A program made the position numbers and the translations under genes. Of a DNA stretch of 64,000 nt, positions 1 through 8,126 are shown in pieces. The stretch is from JAZDFC01 sp043808235 (lineage in GTDB: Bacteria; Bacteroidota; Ignavibacteria; Ignavibacteriales; Melioribacteraceae). Under the pieces are notes generated by a model. That model did not search any database, had not been told where the DNA came from, and saw only the letters and a program-made list of their open reading frames with translations. How positions within the stretch are numbered: the first letter of the stretch is position 1; each line of letters starts with the position of its first letter. The stretch is taken from contig JAZDFC010000073.1 in NCBI GenBank assembly GCA_043808235.1, forward strand, positions 62,001-126,000. Direction: 5' to 3'.

Positions 1-2
1 GT

Positions 3-206
3 GAACGAAAATATGAAAAAGAAACTAAGGAAAAACAGTTTCACAGAGTTGAACGAACTTTCGGCAAATACTACAGATCCTTTACATTGCCAGAAAGTGT
101 AAAGGAAGATAAGATAGAAGCAGAATTCAAAGACGGTCAGCTTCATATCAATATTCCAAAGAGCGAAGAAGCCAAGCCGAAGGAATTAGAGATTAAGGTG
201 AAATAG
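3..206 (+). CDS. Small heat shock protein Hsp20 (C-terminal part)
   Basis: Partial gene: the window opens inside it and the last 67 codons plus TAG are visible. The reading RTFGKYYRSFTLPESV followed by EAEFKDGQLHINIPK is the second half of an alpha-crystallin domain (the beta-strand hairpin with the conserved G-x-L motif, here DGQLHINIP). It ends in a short lysine-rich tail. Proteins of this family are cytoplasmic ATP-independent holdases that bind unfolding proteins under heat or other stress. The tail lacks an obvious I-x-I oligomer motif apart from LEIKV. The gene is followed at once by a rho-independent terminator, so it ends its transcript here. Confidence 0.88.
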   Translation, partial: ERKYEKETKEKQFHRVERTFGKYYRSFTLPESVKEDKIEAEFKDGQLHINIPKSEEAKPKELEIKVK

Positions 207-227
207 CTCGATACTGGTGTGGACTAT

Positions 228-257
228 GGGCTGTCTCGAAAGAGCAGCCCTTTTATT
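228..257 (+). terminator. Rho-independent terminator after the Hsp20 gene
   Basis: GGGCTG pairs with CAGCCC, and an inner CTC/GAG pair closes a GAAA loop with one bulged T. The stem is followed by TTTTATTTTT. It starts 22 bases after the Hsp20 stop and runs into the end of the convergent dehydratase gene. Confidence 0.8.
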
Positions 258-258
258 T

Positions 259-1224
259 TTAAAAAGATTTAAACGGAAGTTTTGTTAAATCGACATTTCC
301 GCCGGAAAGGATTAATCCCACTTTTTTATTTTGGAATTTATTTCTCTCTTTAATTACAATAGCCAAAGTAACTGCCGCCGAAGGTTCAATGATAATTTTC
401 ATTCTTTCCCAAATCAATTTCATTGCCTGGATTACAAGTTCATCTGGAACAGTAATAATTTCCTCGACAAAATTTTTAATAATCGGATATGTTTTATCGC
501 CAAGCGAAGTCAACAATCCATCACATATAGTTTGCGGATTTACGGAAGGATAAATTTTATTATCACGAATTGAACGGAATGCGTCATCGGCGCCTTCCGG
601 CTCAGCTCCGATTACTTTTGTGTTTGCGGAAAAATATTTTACCGATAAAGCTGTTCCGCTTAGCAATCCACCGCCACCAACCGGGGCAATAATGAAATCT
701 AAACTTTCGACTTCTTCAATCAATCCTTTGGCAGCAGTTGCTTGTCCTTCAATAATTTTATAGTTATTGTATGGATGAATAACCGTTGCGCCTGTCCGTT
801 TAACTATTTTTTGAAGAGTGTCTTCGCGGGATTGCAGAGTGGGTTCACAAAAAGTAATTTCCGCACCGTATTCCTTTACCGCATTCTTTTTTATTTGCGG
901 TGCTGTTCGAGGCATTACAATAAATGCTTTAGCCCCTAACATTCCGGCGGCAAGTGCAAGCGCCGCGGCATGATTTCCCGATGAATGAGTTGCGACTCCG
1001 TTTTTCAACCCTTCTTTGTTCAAAGACAAAACGGCATTGCTTGCCCCACGGAATTTGAAAGCTCCTACTTTCTGAAAGTTCTCGCATTTGAAAAATAATT
1101 TTGCGTCAACAATTTTATTTATGCTTTGCGAAGTTAAAACCGGTGTCTTATGAATTTGATTTTTAATCTTCTGATGGGCTGATATTATATCTTCGCATGA
1201 CGGAAATATTACCTGTAGTTCCAT
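259..1224 (-). CDS. Threonine/serine dehydratase, PLP fold type II
   Basis: Predicted pyridoxal-phosphate enzyme that deaminates L-threonine or L-serine to the 2-oxo acid; a serine racemase role is possible because the two families look alike. Seen: the PLP lysine in VGAFKFRGA (about K57), the substrate loop SSGNH (81-85), and the phosphate-binding glycine run GGGGL (183-187). At 321 residues it has no C-terminal ACT regulatory domain, as in catabolic TdcB-type enzymes rather than long biosynthetic IlvA. I start at the ATG at 1224, 7 bases after the stop of the TetR gene, because the longer reading runs back into that gene. The two genes look co-transcribed, so the regulator may respond to an amino-acid-related signal (inference). 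Confidence 0.85.
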   Translation of the reverse strand: MELQVIFPSCEDIISAHQKIKNQIHKTPVLTSQSINKIVDAKLFFKCENFQKVGAFKFRGASNAVLSLNKEGLKNGVATHSSGNHAAALALAAGMLGAKAFIVMPRTAPQIKKNAVKEYGAEITFCEPTLQSREDTLQKIVKRTGATVIHPYNNYKIIEGQATAAKGLIEEVESLDFIIAPVGGGGLLSGTALSVKYFSANTKVIGAEPEGADDAFRSIRDNKIYPSVNPQTICDGLLTSLGDKTYPIIKNFVEEIITVPDELVIQAMKLIWERMKIIIEPSAAVTLAIVIKERNKFQNKKVGLILSGGNVDLTKLPFKSF

Positions 1225-1231
1225 AAAATAT

Positions 1232-1828
1232 TTATGACACCTTAATTGATTCCCAGAAAAAATCCACATGCTTCTTCGTCAGATCAAGAGCATGGCTTAA
1301 TTTATTCTCATCGGTAGTTAATAGTTCCAGCCGGATAAAAAATAACGGGTGCAGAAACTCATTGGTTAAAAGCTGCGGATTGCATTGCTTTACAACTCTA
1401 TATTGAATCAGTTCATCAAAAATCATCCAGAGTATCGATCGGATATCATCAATTAAACTGCCGGCTGAAATTTTCTTCCCATTTATCTCGCGAAATTGTT
1501 CCATCAATACAAGTCGGAATATTTTTTTTTCGTAATCCGTGTTCCAGATTCTCACTAATTTATCCGCAAGCTGATGAAGAAATATCAATGGATCTTCAAG
1601 TCTGGCTAAAAGTTCGTCGGTAACAATAGTGTTTTCCGATTTATATGCTTTGTAAGCAGCTATTATTTCAGCAAGGATTTCGTCTTTCGATTTAAAATGG
1701 TTGTAAAGCGAGCTTTCCCGCATACCAACCTCGCGTGCTATCTCCCGAACGGATGTATTTGCAAATCCTGTTTCGGAAAACAGTTCGAGGGAAATATTAA
1801 TTATTCTTGTTCGTGAACCGGTTCTCAT
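1232..1828 (-). CDS. TetR/AcrR family transcriptional regulator
   Basis: 198-residue repressor-type regulator. The N-terminal DNA-binding domain is clear: TRIINISLELFSETGFANTS, then VREIAREVGMRESSLYNHF, the TetR helix-turn-helix with its typical YNHFKSKDEIL ending, in residues 8-55. The rest is a helical ligand-binding domain of no recognisable specificity. It lies directly upstream of the dehydratase gene on the same strand. The 57-base gap to the next gene upstream would be the place for its own operator, but I saw no convincing palindrome there. Confidence 0.9.
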   Translation of the reverse strand: MRTGSRTRIINISLELFSETGFANTSVREIAREVGMRESSLYNHFKSKDEILAEIIAAYKAYKSENTIVTDELLARLEDPLIFLHQLADKLVRIWNTDYEKKIFRLVLMEQFREINGKKISAGSLIDDIRSILWMIFDELIQYRVVKQCNPQLLTNEFLHPLFFIRLELLTTDENKLSHALDLTKKHVDFFWESIKVS

Positions 1829-1885
1829 TATTACATTACCGTTTGTAGTAAAATAATATTTGATAGAACATCCTTCCGGATGTAA

Positions 1886-2833
1886 TCACAACAAAGAAGA
1901 TTTTTCTTTAGAGTAAAATAGTAAACTATAATTGATATTTGCCGTACCGTATCTTTTTTTATGGTAAAGCCATGTTAAACCAAGACCGATTAAAATCGCG
2001 ACAATAATTATTAGTCCGGCTTCCGGACCAAAATCCCCGCCGGTCCATACCTCAGCCCCGGTTACTTTTGTCTTTATTATTGAGACATCTGTTCCCACAC
2101 CGCTAACAGGGTAACCAAAAATATTTCCCTGCGAAAAATTCCATGATATGTGCAAGCCAATCGGAAGAGCAAGCGAGCCGCGTATTAGGTAAGCATATCC
2201 AAAAAGAACGGCAATGAACGAAATGTTGACTGAACTAATAAGCGACGCATTCGGATTCCAGCCATGAAGAAATCCAAATACAAATGAAACAACAATCACA
2301 GAAATTACAACAGTTATCTTCGGATTGATTTGCGGAAACGAAAGTCCTTCTAAAATGTTTTTTAATTGATAGCCGCGTGAGAAAGATTCTTCAACAATCC
2401 CGATTGAACAATAAACAAAAAAACTAATCGCAAAATGAATTGGGAAAGAGAAATGCTCATCGTGATAAAAAAATCCTTGCACTTCAACAAGTCCCGCAGA
2501 TAACTCATACAAAAACACGAAAACGAAAAGTAAAAACCCGAGTAAAAAGCCAAAACCAAAATCGCATACCCAATTCTTATCAAAGTGAAAACCGAAATCC
2601 GTAAATTTTCTTCTATCCGGAAGTTGAGCAAACATCCAAATCAGTCCGATAACAAAAACAACAGTTAATAATTCCCGGACTAACTTACGGATATAATAAT
2701 CATCGACAGGAAGGGATATAATTGTTGCAGCCATCAGCACAATAAACATCAATCCAAACTGAAGACCAAGCCGCCAGAACGCTTTGATTCGCTGCTCGTC
2801 GCTGTTCCAGAATATTGTTCTGATGAAATTCAT
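1886..2833 (-). CDS. CPBP family intramembrane metalloprotease (CAAX protease-like)
   Basis: 315-residue protein with about eight hydrophobic segments. The family motifs are present: EESFSRGYQL (the EExxxR motif, about residues 146-155), FVFGFLHGWNP with the conserved His, and GLHISWNFSQG (HxxxN) near residue 230. These residues form the metal-dependent active site of Rce1/ABI-type proteases inside the membrane. Substrates of bacterial members are mostly unknown; some process peptides or give bacteriocin immunity. It appears to stand alone: the next gene downstream is the dehydratase regulator and the next upstream is the restriction enzyme. Confidence 0.86.
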   Translation of the reverse strand: MNFIRTIFWNSDEQRIKAFWRLGLQFGLMFIVLMAATIISLPVDDYYIRKLVRELLTVVFVIGLIWMFAQLPDRRKFTDFGFHFDKNWVCDFGFGFLLGFLLFVFVFLYELSAGLVEVQGFFYHDEHFSFPIHFAISFFVYCSIGIVEESFSRGYQLKNILEGLSFPQINPKITVVISVIVVSFVFGFLHGWNPNASLISSVNISFIAVLFGYAYLIRGSLALPIGLHISWNFSQGNIFGYPVSGVGTDVSIIKTKVTGAEVWTGGDFGPEAGLIIIVAILIGLGLTWLYHKKRYGTANINYSLLFYSKEKSSLL

Positions 2834-2881
2834 ACAAGGATTTCTTTAATTATCATTTGAACGAAGGGCGTTTTTGCTTCT

Positions 2882-3721
2882 TTATATTACTAAATCAAAA
2901 GGTAAATCACTAATATCTCTGAGACGTTTTCCCTTCACCATTAAATCAAGAGTCTCAATAACAGCCTCATTTTTCAGAAGGGCAGCAGCATCATTTAATT
3001 CATGTAATGCGAAATGATAAACACAATCGATATCGCCGGTACCGAGGGCTAAGGAAGCAATCCGCTGCGGATATGGTTCAGCAGTAATAATCACAATATG
3101 CGGGGTATGTCCTTTGCGATTGCGGATAAGATTCAATCCTTCGGTTCTGGCATTTTGAGATCGATCACTTCGAATTGTCCATTTACACGAAATACTCGCA
3201 TGTAGTATAGGATTCGTTGAGTTTTCTATTCTTATTGGTGAAAAGCTGGCAATTCTCGCTTTTTTTGAAATGATTCTTTTTTGACAATTTATTTCGGTAT
3301 CTTCGATTGGTTTTCTCCCGATGATGATATCGGGATGAATTAAATAATCTCCAAGAGCCGCTCGTAATTCATTGTTTTTTTCAAGGGCTTCGGATAAAAG
3401 CGATAAGTGGGAGTATTGTTCAAACTCTTCAATTCTCTTTCCAATTTCAAAAAGCCATTTGCCCGGACGTAGATGTAATAAAAGAGTAAAAGCTTTTTGT
3501 AAATAATCTTTCGTCTTTGTCTCGAACACTTTTCCTGATGTTTGACCGGAAGAACGGGAAACATCATCCGACTTTCCAATTATATCAATGATGGTGCGGG
3601 CAAGGAACACGCTGATATCGCTGTGTTTATCGCAATTTGTTGGTATCCCGTTAGAGTCAATCCGTAAAATTGATTTACTTAATTCTTGATGATATTCCTT
3701 ACGCAATTGCTCGAAGTTCAT
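2882..3721 (-). CDS. Type II restriction endonuclease, NgoMIV-like
   Basis: 279 residues, the same size class as NgoMIV (286). The PD-(D/E)xK nuclease site is visible: HPD at 129-131, SCK at 178-180, and E194 fourteen residues after the lysine. This is the spacing of the NgoMIV/Cfr10I/SgrAI group, in which the last acid lies on a helix after the lysine. The segment WTIRSDRSQNARTE carries R184, D186 and R187, matching NgoMIV R191, D193 and R194, which read the CCGG core. D31, Q60 and R220 fall where NgoMIV has D34, Q63 and R227, which contact the outer pair, so GCCGGC is the predicted target (numbering from memory). It follows its methyltransferase by 11 bases, apparently as an operon. Confidence 0.85.
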   Translation of the reverse strand: MNFEQLRKEYHQELSKSILRIDSNGIPTNCDKHSDISVFLARTIIDIIGKSDDVSRSSGQTSGKVFETKTKDYLQKAFTLLLHLRPGKWLFEIGKRIEEFEQYSHLSLLSEALEKNNELRAALGDYLIHPDIIIGRKPIEDTEINCQKRIISKKARIASFSPIRIENSTNPILHASISCKWTIRSDRSQNARTEGLNLIRNRKGHTPHIVIITAEPYPQRIASLALGTGDIDCVYHFALHELNDAAALLKNEAVIETLDLMVKGKRLRDISDLPFDLVI

Positions 3722-3732
3722 TCTGTCCTCAT

Positions 3733-5046
3733 CTATTTTTGGAAAATGATTACATACTCTTCATGCATTCGAGATTCTATTTGAGAAGTTTCGTCGCGCT
3801 TCCAGCGTGTTGGCATCATTCGCCTATCTCTATCTAATTGTCTTTCATTTATCCCGATCAGCTTAAATCCCTTTTGAACTCCAATCTCGGCAAGGCACTT
3901 ATGTGTTTGCGAATCAATCCCTTTTATAATTGAAGTCGCTACGACAATTATTGCAGCTTTATTCTTTTTTATAGTTCTATACATCTCTTCAATTACATCA
4001 GCCATTTCTGTATAATAAACTCCAAGTGATTCCCCTTTTTTCGAATCTACAGATTTAACCTCATCGATGATCTTCAGACAATCCTTTGGCAATGGAATTG
4101 AGTTATCCTTTATAACGGAATTACTTCCGATAAACTCCTTGCGGATATTCGAGATATCATCAAGAGAATAATCGAACCATACCAACGAAAATTTGTGGGC
4201 GCGCAGATAATCAATTGCATTATTTGCATAAGGAGGCGAAGTGATTATCAAATCAACGCTTCCATCTTCAATAGGAATATGCTGCGCTAATGTCCGAAAT
4301 ATTTTAAAATTCCGATTTGCGAGAGGTGTATAACTTTTCATTATTGACGATAATTTTTTATTAAACTCTTCAAAAGCCGAGGGAATAGACTTCCCATTGG
4401 CAATATGAGGTCTCGTATGCGCCAGATCTGTAGCCAAAGATACGCCGCCGTTTTTTGTGATGATTATTGAGGAGAATATTAGTTTTAGAAAATTTTTCAA
4501 ATGTACATCTTTCAGCGCGTTAATCTGCAGCGCAAGAGAAAATAGTTCCAATTGAGTTTCTTTTTTGAACCAATAATTAATAAAATCGTATGTCTTCCCG
4601 TCAAAGTATTCCTCCATTTGTTTTTCAATTTTGGCTTTACACTTTTGAAGATTTACAAACGCCTTATTAACAATTGATTTCCCGTAGCTCGCAATATCCA
4701 CCGCCTCCACAGAATTAAGTTTTGCTTCTGCAAGTAAAACCGTAAGAGGATCAATATCACATCCGTAAGCAATTCTGTTCAATCTAAGCGCTTCAATTAA
4801 TGTTGTGCATGAACCCATCATGGGGTCCAACACTATTTCATTTTCACATGTTAACTCGTTGATAAATGTATATGGGAGTAAAGGTGGAAATTTTGCCGGG
4901 AACGAATGAACATTATGTAATGGAATACGTCCGTTCTTCCCGATAAAACTAAGATCGATGCGCGATAATTCTTTCAACCGGGAAATATATGATGCTTTTT
5001 TTAACAACGGTTCTTTTTGTTCGAATTCAATTTCAAACTGCTGCAT
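3733..5046 (-). CDS. Type II DNA methyltransferase, TSPPY class (probable N4-cytosine)
   Basis: 437 residues. Motif X-like HSFPAKFPPLLP lies near 47, the SAM-binding motif I DPMMGSCTT at 74-82 with the following GCDIDP (motif II), and the catalytic motif IV TSPPY at 269-273. The order X-I-IV with about 190 residues between I and IV suggests that the target-recognition region lies in the middle. SPPY is typical of exocyclic amino methylases and often of N4-cytosine enzymes. That fits the partner nuclease, because its predicted site GCCGGC contains no adenine. The gene starts 36 bases after valS and runs into the nuclease gene, so the methylase is made first. A 12-base palindrome sits just upstream of the start. 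Confidence 0.88.
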   Translation of the reverse strand: MQQFEIEFEQKEPLLKKASYISRLKELSRIDLSFIGKNGRIPLHNVHSFPAKFPPLLPYTFINELTCENEIVLDPMMGSCTTLIEALRLNRIAYGCDIDPLTVLLAEAKLNSVEAVDIASYGKSIVNKAFVNLQKCKAKIEKQMEEYFDGKTYDFINYWFKKETQLELFSLALQINALKDVHLKNFLKLIFSSIIITKNGGVSLATDLAHTRPHIANGKSIPSAFEEFNKKLSSIMKSYTPLANRNFKIFRTLAQHIPIEDGSVDLIITSPPYANNAIDYLRAHKFSLVWFDYSLDDISNIRKEFIGSNSVIKDNSIPLPKDCLKIIDEVKSVDSKKGESLGVYYTEMADVIEEMYRTIKKNKAAIIVVATSIIKGIDSQTHKCLAEIGVQKGFKLIGINERQLDRDRRMMPTRWKRDETSQIESRMHEEYVIIFQK

Positions 5047-5049
5047 TTT

Positions 5050-5061
5050 AAAGATATCTTT
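5050..5061 (-). promoter_or_regulatory. 12-bp palindrome upstream of the methyltransferase start
   Basis: Perfect palindrome AAAGATATCTTT, ending 3 bases before the methyltransferase ATG and lying where a ribosome binding site would be expected. No AGGAGG-like motif is present. It could be an operator or could fold into a small hairpin that lowers translation. Function is inferred from position only. Confidence 0.35.
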
Positions 5062-5082
5062 TTATAATGATAAAATGATTTC

Positions 5083-7704
5083 TCAAGTCAAATCTTCCAG
5101 AATTGATTTCAACTTGCCAATCGAAATTTCCCAATCATGTTTCTTTATCTTTTCTTTCTCAACTACATCCGCGGGCGCTTTATCAACAAAATTTGCGTTG
5201 GATAACTTCTTTGTTACTCCATTCAGCAATCCTTCAAGCCGTGCAATTTCTTTTTCGATTCGACTCTTTTCGAGTTCAACATCAATTAATCCTTCGAGCG
5301 GGATAAAGACATCGCAGCCTTTAACCACTGCCGATGCGCTCGCTTTTGGTTTTTTAATTTCGGGATCAACAAACAATTCCTCAACACGAACAAGTGATTT
5401 GATATATCGCTGTTGATCTTCCGTGAGTTTATCTGTTTTCAAATAAAGACTAATTGCTTTTGATGGCGGAATATTCATCTCACCGCGGATGTTCCGAATT
5501 GCAGTTACAACTTCCTGCACAAACTCGATTTCTTTTTCCGCTGTTTCATCAACTTGGCTTTCATCAAATTCCGGGAATGATTTTATCGAAATACTTTCGC
5601 CGGATTTGCGTTCATCGAACAACTGCCAGATTTCTTCCGAGATGAACGGCATAAACGGATGAACAAGTTTCATCATTTCCTCAAACAATAAAACCATTCT
5701 TGTTAACACAGCCGATTTTACTTCATCGCTGCCCTGGTACAATCTGTTCTTAGATAATTCAATGTACCAATCGCAGAAGTCATTCCATACATAACTGTAA
5801 ACAATTTTGGATGCGGCATTTACATCGAATCGATCTAACGCTTCGCTATATTCTTTTATTGTTTTATTGAAGCGGGAGAAAATCCATTTGTCCGTAAAAT
5901 CAATATGAGCATCTTTCAATGTCGGATCAACTTTGATGTTTTGGACATTCATTAATATGAAGCGGCCTGCATTCCACATTTTATTTGCGAAGTTTCTTCC
6001 GATGTCAACCATATCGTTACTGAAGTGAACATCCTGCCCGAGCGGGGCAATGTACGTCATCGTGAAGCGCAGTGCATCTGCGCCGTATTCATCAATCAGA
6101 TCAAGCGGATCGGGGGAGTTGCCAAGCGACTTGCTCATCTTTCTTCCTTGAACATCGCGAACCATACTCGTGAAATAAACATCGTGGAAAGGTATTTCAT
6201 TCAGAAAATGTTTTCCTGCCATTATCATTCGCGCAACCCAGAAGAAAATTATATCGGGAGCTGTTACGAGTAAATCCGTCGGATGATAATATCTTTGTTC
6301 CTTTTCATTTGTAAAAACATCCTGCGCCCACAGCCAGCTTGAAGACCATGTATCGAGAACATCATTATCCTGCCGCCAGTTTTCAATGTCTGCGGGAGGA
6401 TTTACTTCACAATAAATTTCATTTGTTTCTTTGTGATACCAAACCGGGATGCGATGCCCCCACCATAATTGACGCGAGATGCACCAGTCACGGATATTGC
6501 CCATCCAATGCTCGTATGTTTTTACCCAATGTTCGGGATGGAAATTCACTTCGCTGTTCAGCACAACTTCGAGAGCAGGTTTGGCTAAGTCCTCCATTTT
6601 CATAAACCACTGTTCGGAAAGGTACGGCTCGATAGGTACATGTCCACGCTGCGAGTAACCGACTTTGTTTGTGTAGTCTTCTATTTTATGAAGCAAGCCG
6701 AGTTCTTCAAACTTCGCAACAACTTTTTTGCGAACTTCGTATCTATCCTGATTTTGGAATTCCTCAGGCACATTTTTATTCGTCGAGGCATCTTCATTAA
6801 AAATGTTTACGAACTCAAGATTGTGACGTTTTCCCATCTCATAATCATTTACATCATGCGCCGGCGTTACTTTTACCGCGCCGGTTCCGAATTCCTTGTC
6901 AACATATTCATCGGCGAACAATGGGATTTCCCTTCCGACAATTGGAAGAAGAATTTTTTTACCAATGATATGTTTGTATCTCTCATCTTCCGGATTAACT
7001 GCAACACCTGTATCGCCAAGCATTGTTTCGGGACGTGTGGTTGCAACGACAACAAACTCATTGGAATCCTTCACCGGGTATTTGAAATACCAGAGCTTAC
7101 CTTGCATCTCTTTGTAATAAACTTCTTCATCGGAAATAGCCGACTTCGATGCGGGATCCCAATTAACCATTCTGTAACCACGATAAATCAATCCTTCCTT
7201 GTATAATTGGACAAACGCTTCGATTACTTTTTTATAATAATGATCATCCATCGTGAAGCGTTCACGCTGCCAGTCGCAGCTTACCCCGAGTTTGCGAAGC
7301 TGTTGAAAAATAATTCCGCCGTATTTTTCTTTCCATTCGTAGCAATGTTTTAAAAATTCTTCGCGCGTAAGATTGTCTTTTGTTATTCCCTGCTCTTTCA
7401 ATAACGCAACTACTTTCGCTTCCGTTGCAATAGATGCATGATCGATTCCAGGCACCCAGCAAGAATTGAATCCCTTCATCCTTTTGAAACGAATAAAAAT
7501 ATCCTGCAGCGTGTTATTCAAAACATGCCCGATATGAAGTATGCCGGTAATATTCGGCGGCGGGATTACAATTGTATAGGCTTTCTTTGTCTCATCAACT
7601 TCTGAATGATATAGATTGTGGTCGTACCAGTACTTGTACCATTTGTCTTCAACGTCTTTCGGGTTATAGGCCTTGGGAATATCTGCTAAGTTTTTCGGGT
7701 GCAT
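5083..7704 (-). CDS. valS: Valyl-tRNA synthetase
   Basis: Class I synthetase, 873 residues, cytoplasmic; attaches valine to tRNA-Val. Seen: the HIGH signature PPPNITGILHIGH (57-60), the large editing (CP1) insertion with TTRPETMLGDTGVAVNP and GTGAVKVTPAHD, the ValS signature WCISRQLWWGHRIP, and the KMSKS loop GRKMSKSLGNSPDP. A C-terminal coiled coil (about 800-873) is the tRNA-binding arm. Length is normal for the family. No T-box leader is visible upstream. The restriction-modification genes follow 36 bases downstream on the same strand and may partly depend on valS transcription (inference). Confidence 0.98.
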   Translation of the reverse strand: MHPKNLADIPKAYNPKDVEDKWYKYWYDHNLYHSEVDETKKAYTIVIPPPNITGILHIGHVLNNTLQDIFIRFKRMKGFNSCWVPGIDHASIATEAKVVALLKEQGITKDNLTREEFLKHCYEWKEKYGGIIFQQLRKLGVSCDWQRERFTMDDHYYKKVIEAFVQLYKEGLIYRGYRMVNWDPASKSAISDEEVYYKEMQGKLWYFKYPVKDSNEFVVVATTRPETMLGDTGVAVNPEDERYKHIIGKKILLPIVGREIPLFADEYVDKEFGTGAVKVTPAHDVNDYEMGKRHNLEFVNIFNEDASTNKNVPEEFQNQDRYEVRKKVVAKFEELGLLHKIEDYTNKVGYSQRGHVPIEPYLSEQWFMKMEDLAKPALEVVLNSEVNFHPEHWVKTYEHWMGNIRDWCISRQLWWGHRIPVWYHKETNEIYCEVNPPADIENWRQDNDVLDTWSSSWLWAQDVFTNEKEQRYYHPTDLLVTAPDIIFFWVARMIMAGKHFLNEIPFHDVYFTSMVRDVQGRKMSKSLGNSPDPLDLIDEYGADALRFTMTYIAPLGQDVHFSNDMVDIGRNFANKMWNAGRFILMNVQNIKVDPTLKDAHIDFTDKWIFSRFNKTIKEYSEALDRFDVNAASKIVYSYVWNDFCDWYIELSKNRLYQGSDEVKSAVLTRMVLLFEEMMKLVHPFMPFISEEIWQLFDERKSGESISIKSFPEFDESQVDETAEKEIEFVQEVVTAIRNIRGEMNIPPSKAISLYLKTDKLTEDQQRYIKSLVRVEELFVDPEIKKPKASASAVVKGCDVFIPLEGLIDVELEKSRIEKEIARLEGLLNGVTKKLSNANFVDKAPADVVEKEKIKKHDWEISIGKLKSILEDLT

Positions 7705-8126
7705 TAATAACTCTAAGAATTTTATAAAAATTTAGGTGCAAATATACTGAAAGTAATGTGTTTTTTTGCATTAGTAAGTCGAAGCGAAAGTAGTTGTTTT
7801 GGCGGGCGAGAGCTTCGACAAATAAAAATAAACAAGACTATTTTCCTCGAAGCTTTTACACAAAAAGAACTGCCATTCGCGCTTCGAGTTACAAATAAGC
7901 TATAGATGTTGTATTCATATTTTAATTGTAATTGACAAACCAGACTTCTTTTCTTAAAATTATAACGAAAATATTTCGGAATTATTTCTTCGGGCTATAG
8001 GCCTAATTCCATAAATGAAAAAAATACAAACAACACAAATCAAATAACAAATCCCCAAACTCATTACGGAGGCTGCTATGAATTAATTTCCGCAAAACCA
8101 TTTTTTATAACAACTAAAGGAGTAAA
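7705..8126. other. Intergenic region between valS and a T9SS protein
   Basis: 422 bases between divergent genes. It must hold the valS promoter and the promoter of the plus-strand gene. I see one good candidate for the latter (7932-7960). At 8066-8086 there is a strong ribosome site followed by ATG AAT TAA, a two-codon reading frame. The rest is AT-rich, with several short copies of GAAGC/GCTTC without a clear structure. Confidence 0.6.
7932..7960 (+). promoter_or_regulatory. Candidate sigma70-type promoter
   Basis: TTGACA, a 17-base spacer, then TAAAAT (one mismatch to TATAAT). It points towards the T9SS gene, which would give a leader of about 160 bases. Confidence 0.45.

Noticed and set aside
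228..257. Hsp20 terminator acting also for the dehydratase gene
   Set aside because: On the minus strand no T run follows the stem, so I call it one-directional.
2882..5046. Avoidance of GCCGGC sites as evidence for restriction
   Set aside because: Several GCCGGC sites occur in coding regions of the window, so depletion cannot be claimed from here; a methylase would explain their survival.
4958..5416. Plus-strand open frame of 152 codons
   Set aside because: It runs antisense across the start of the methyltransferase and the end of valS, both of which have clear motifs; the translation has no recognisable domain.
6640..7206. Plus-strand open frame of 188 codons
   Set aside because: Antisense to the valS editing domain, no ribosome site, composition typical of a mirror frame.
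7705..8126. T-box or other tRNA-sensing leader at valS
   Set aside because: No GGTGG-type T-box core, no specifier-like structure and no terminator/antiterminator pair seen.
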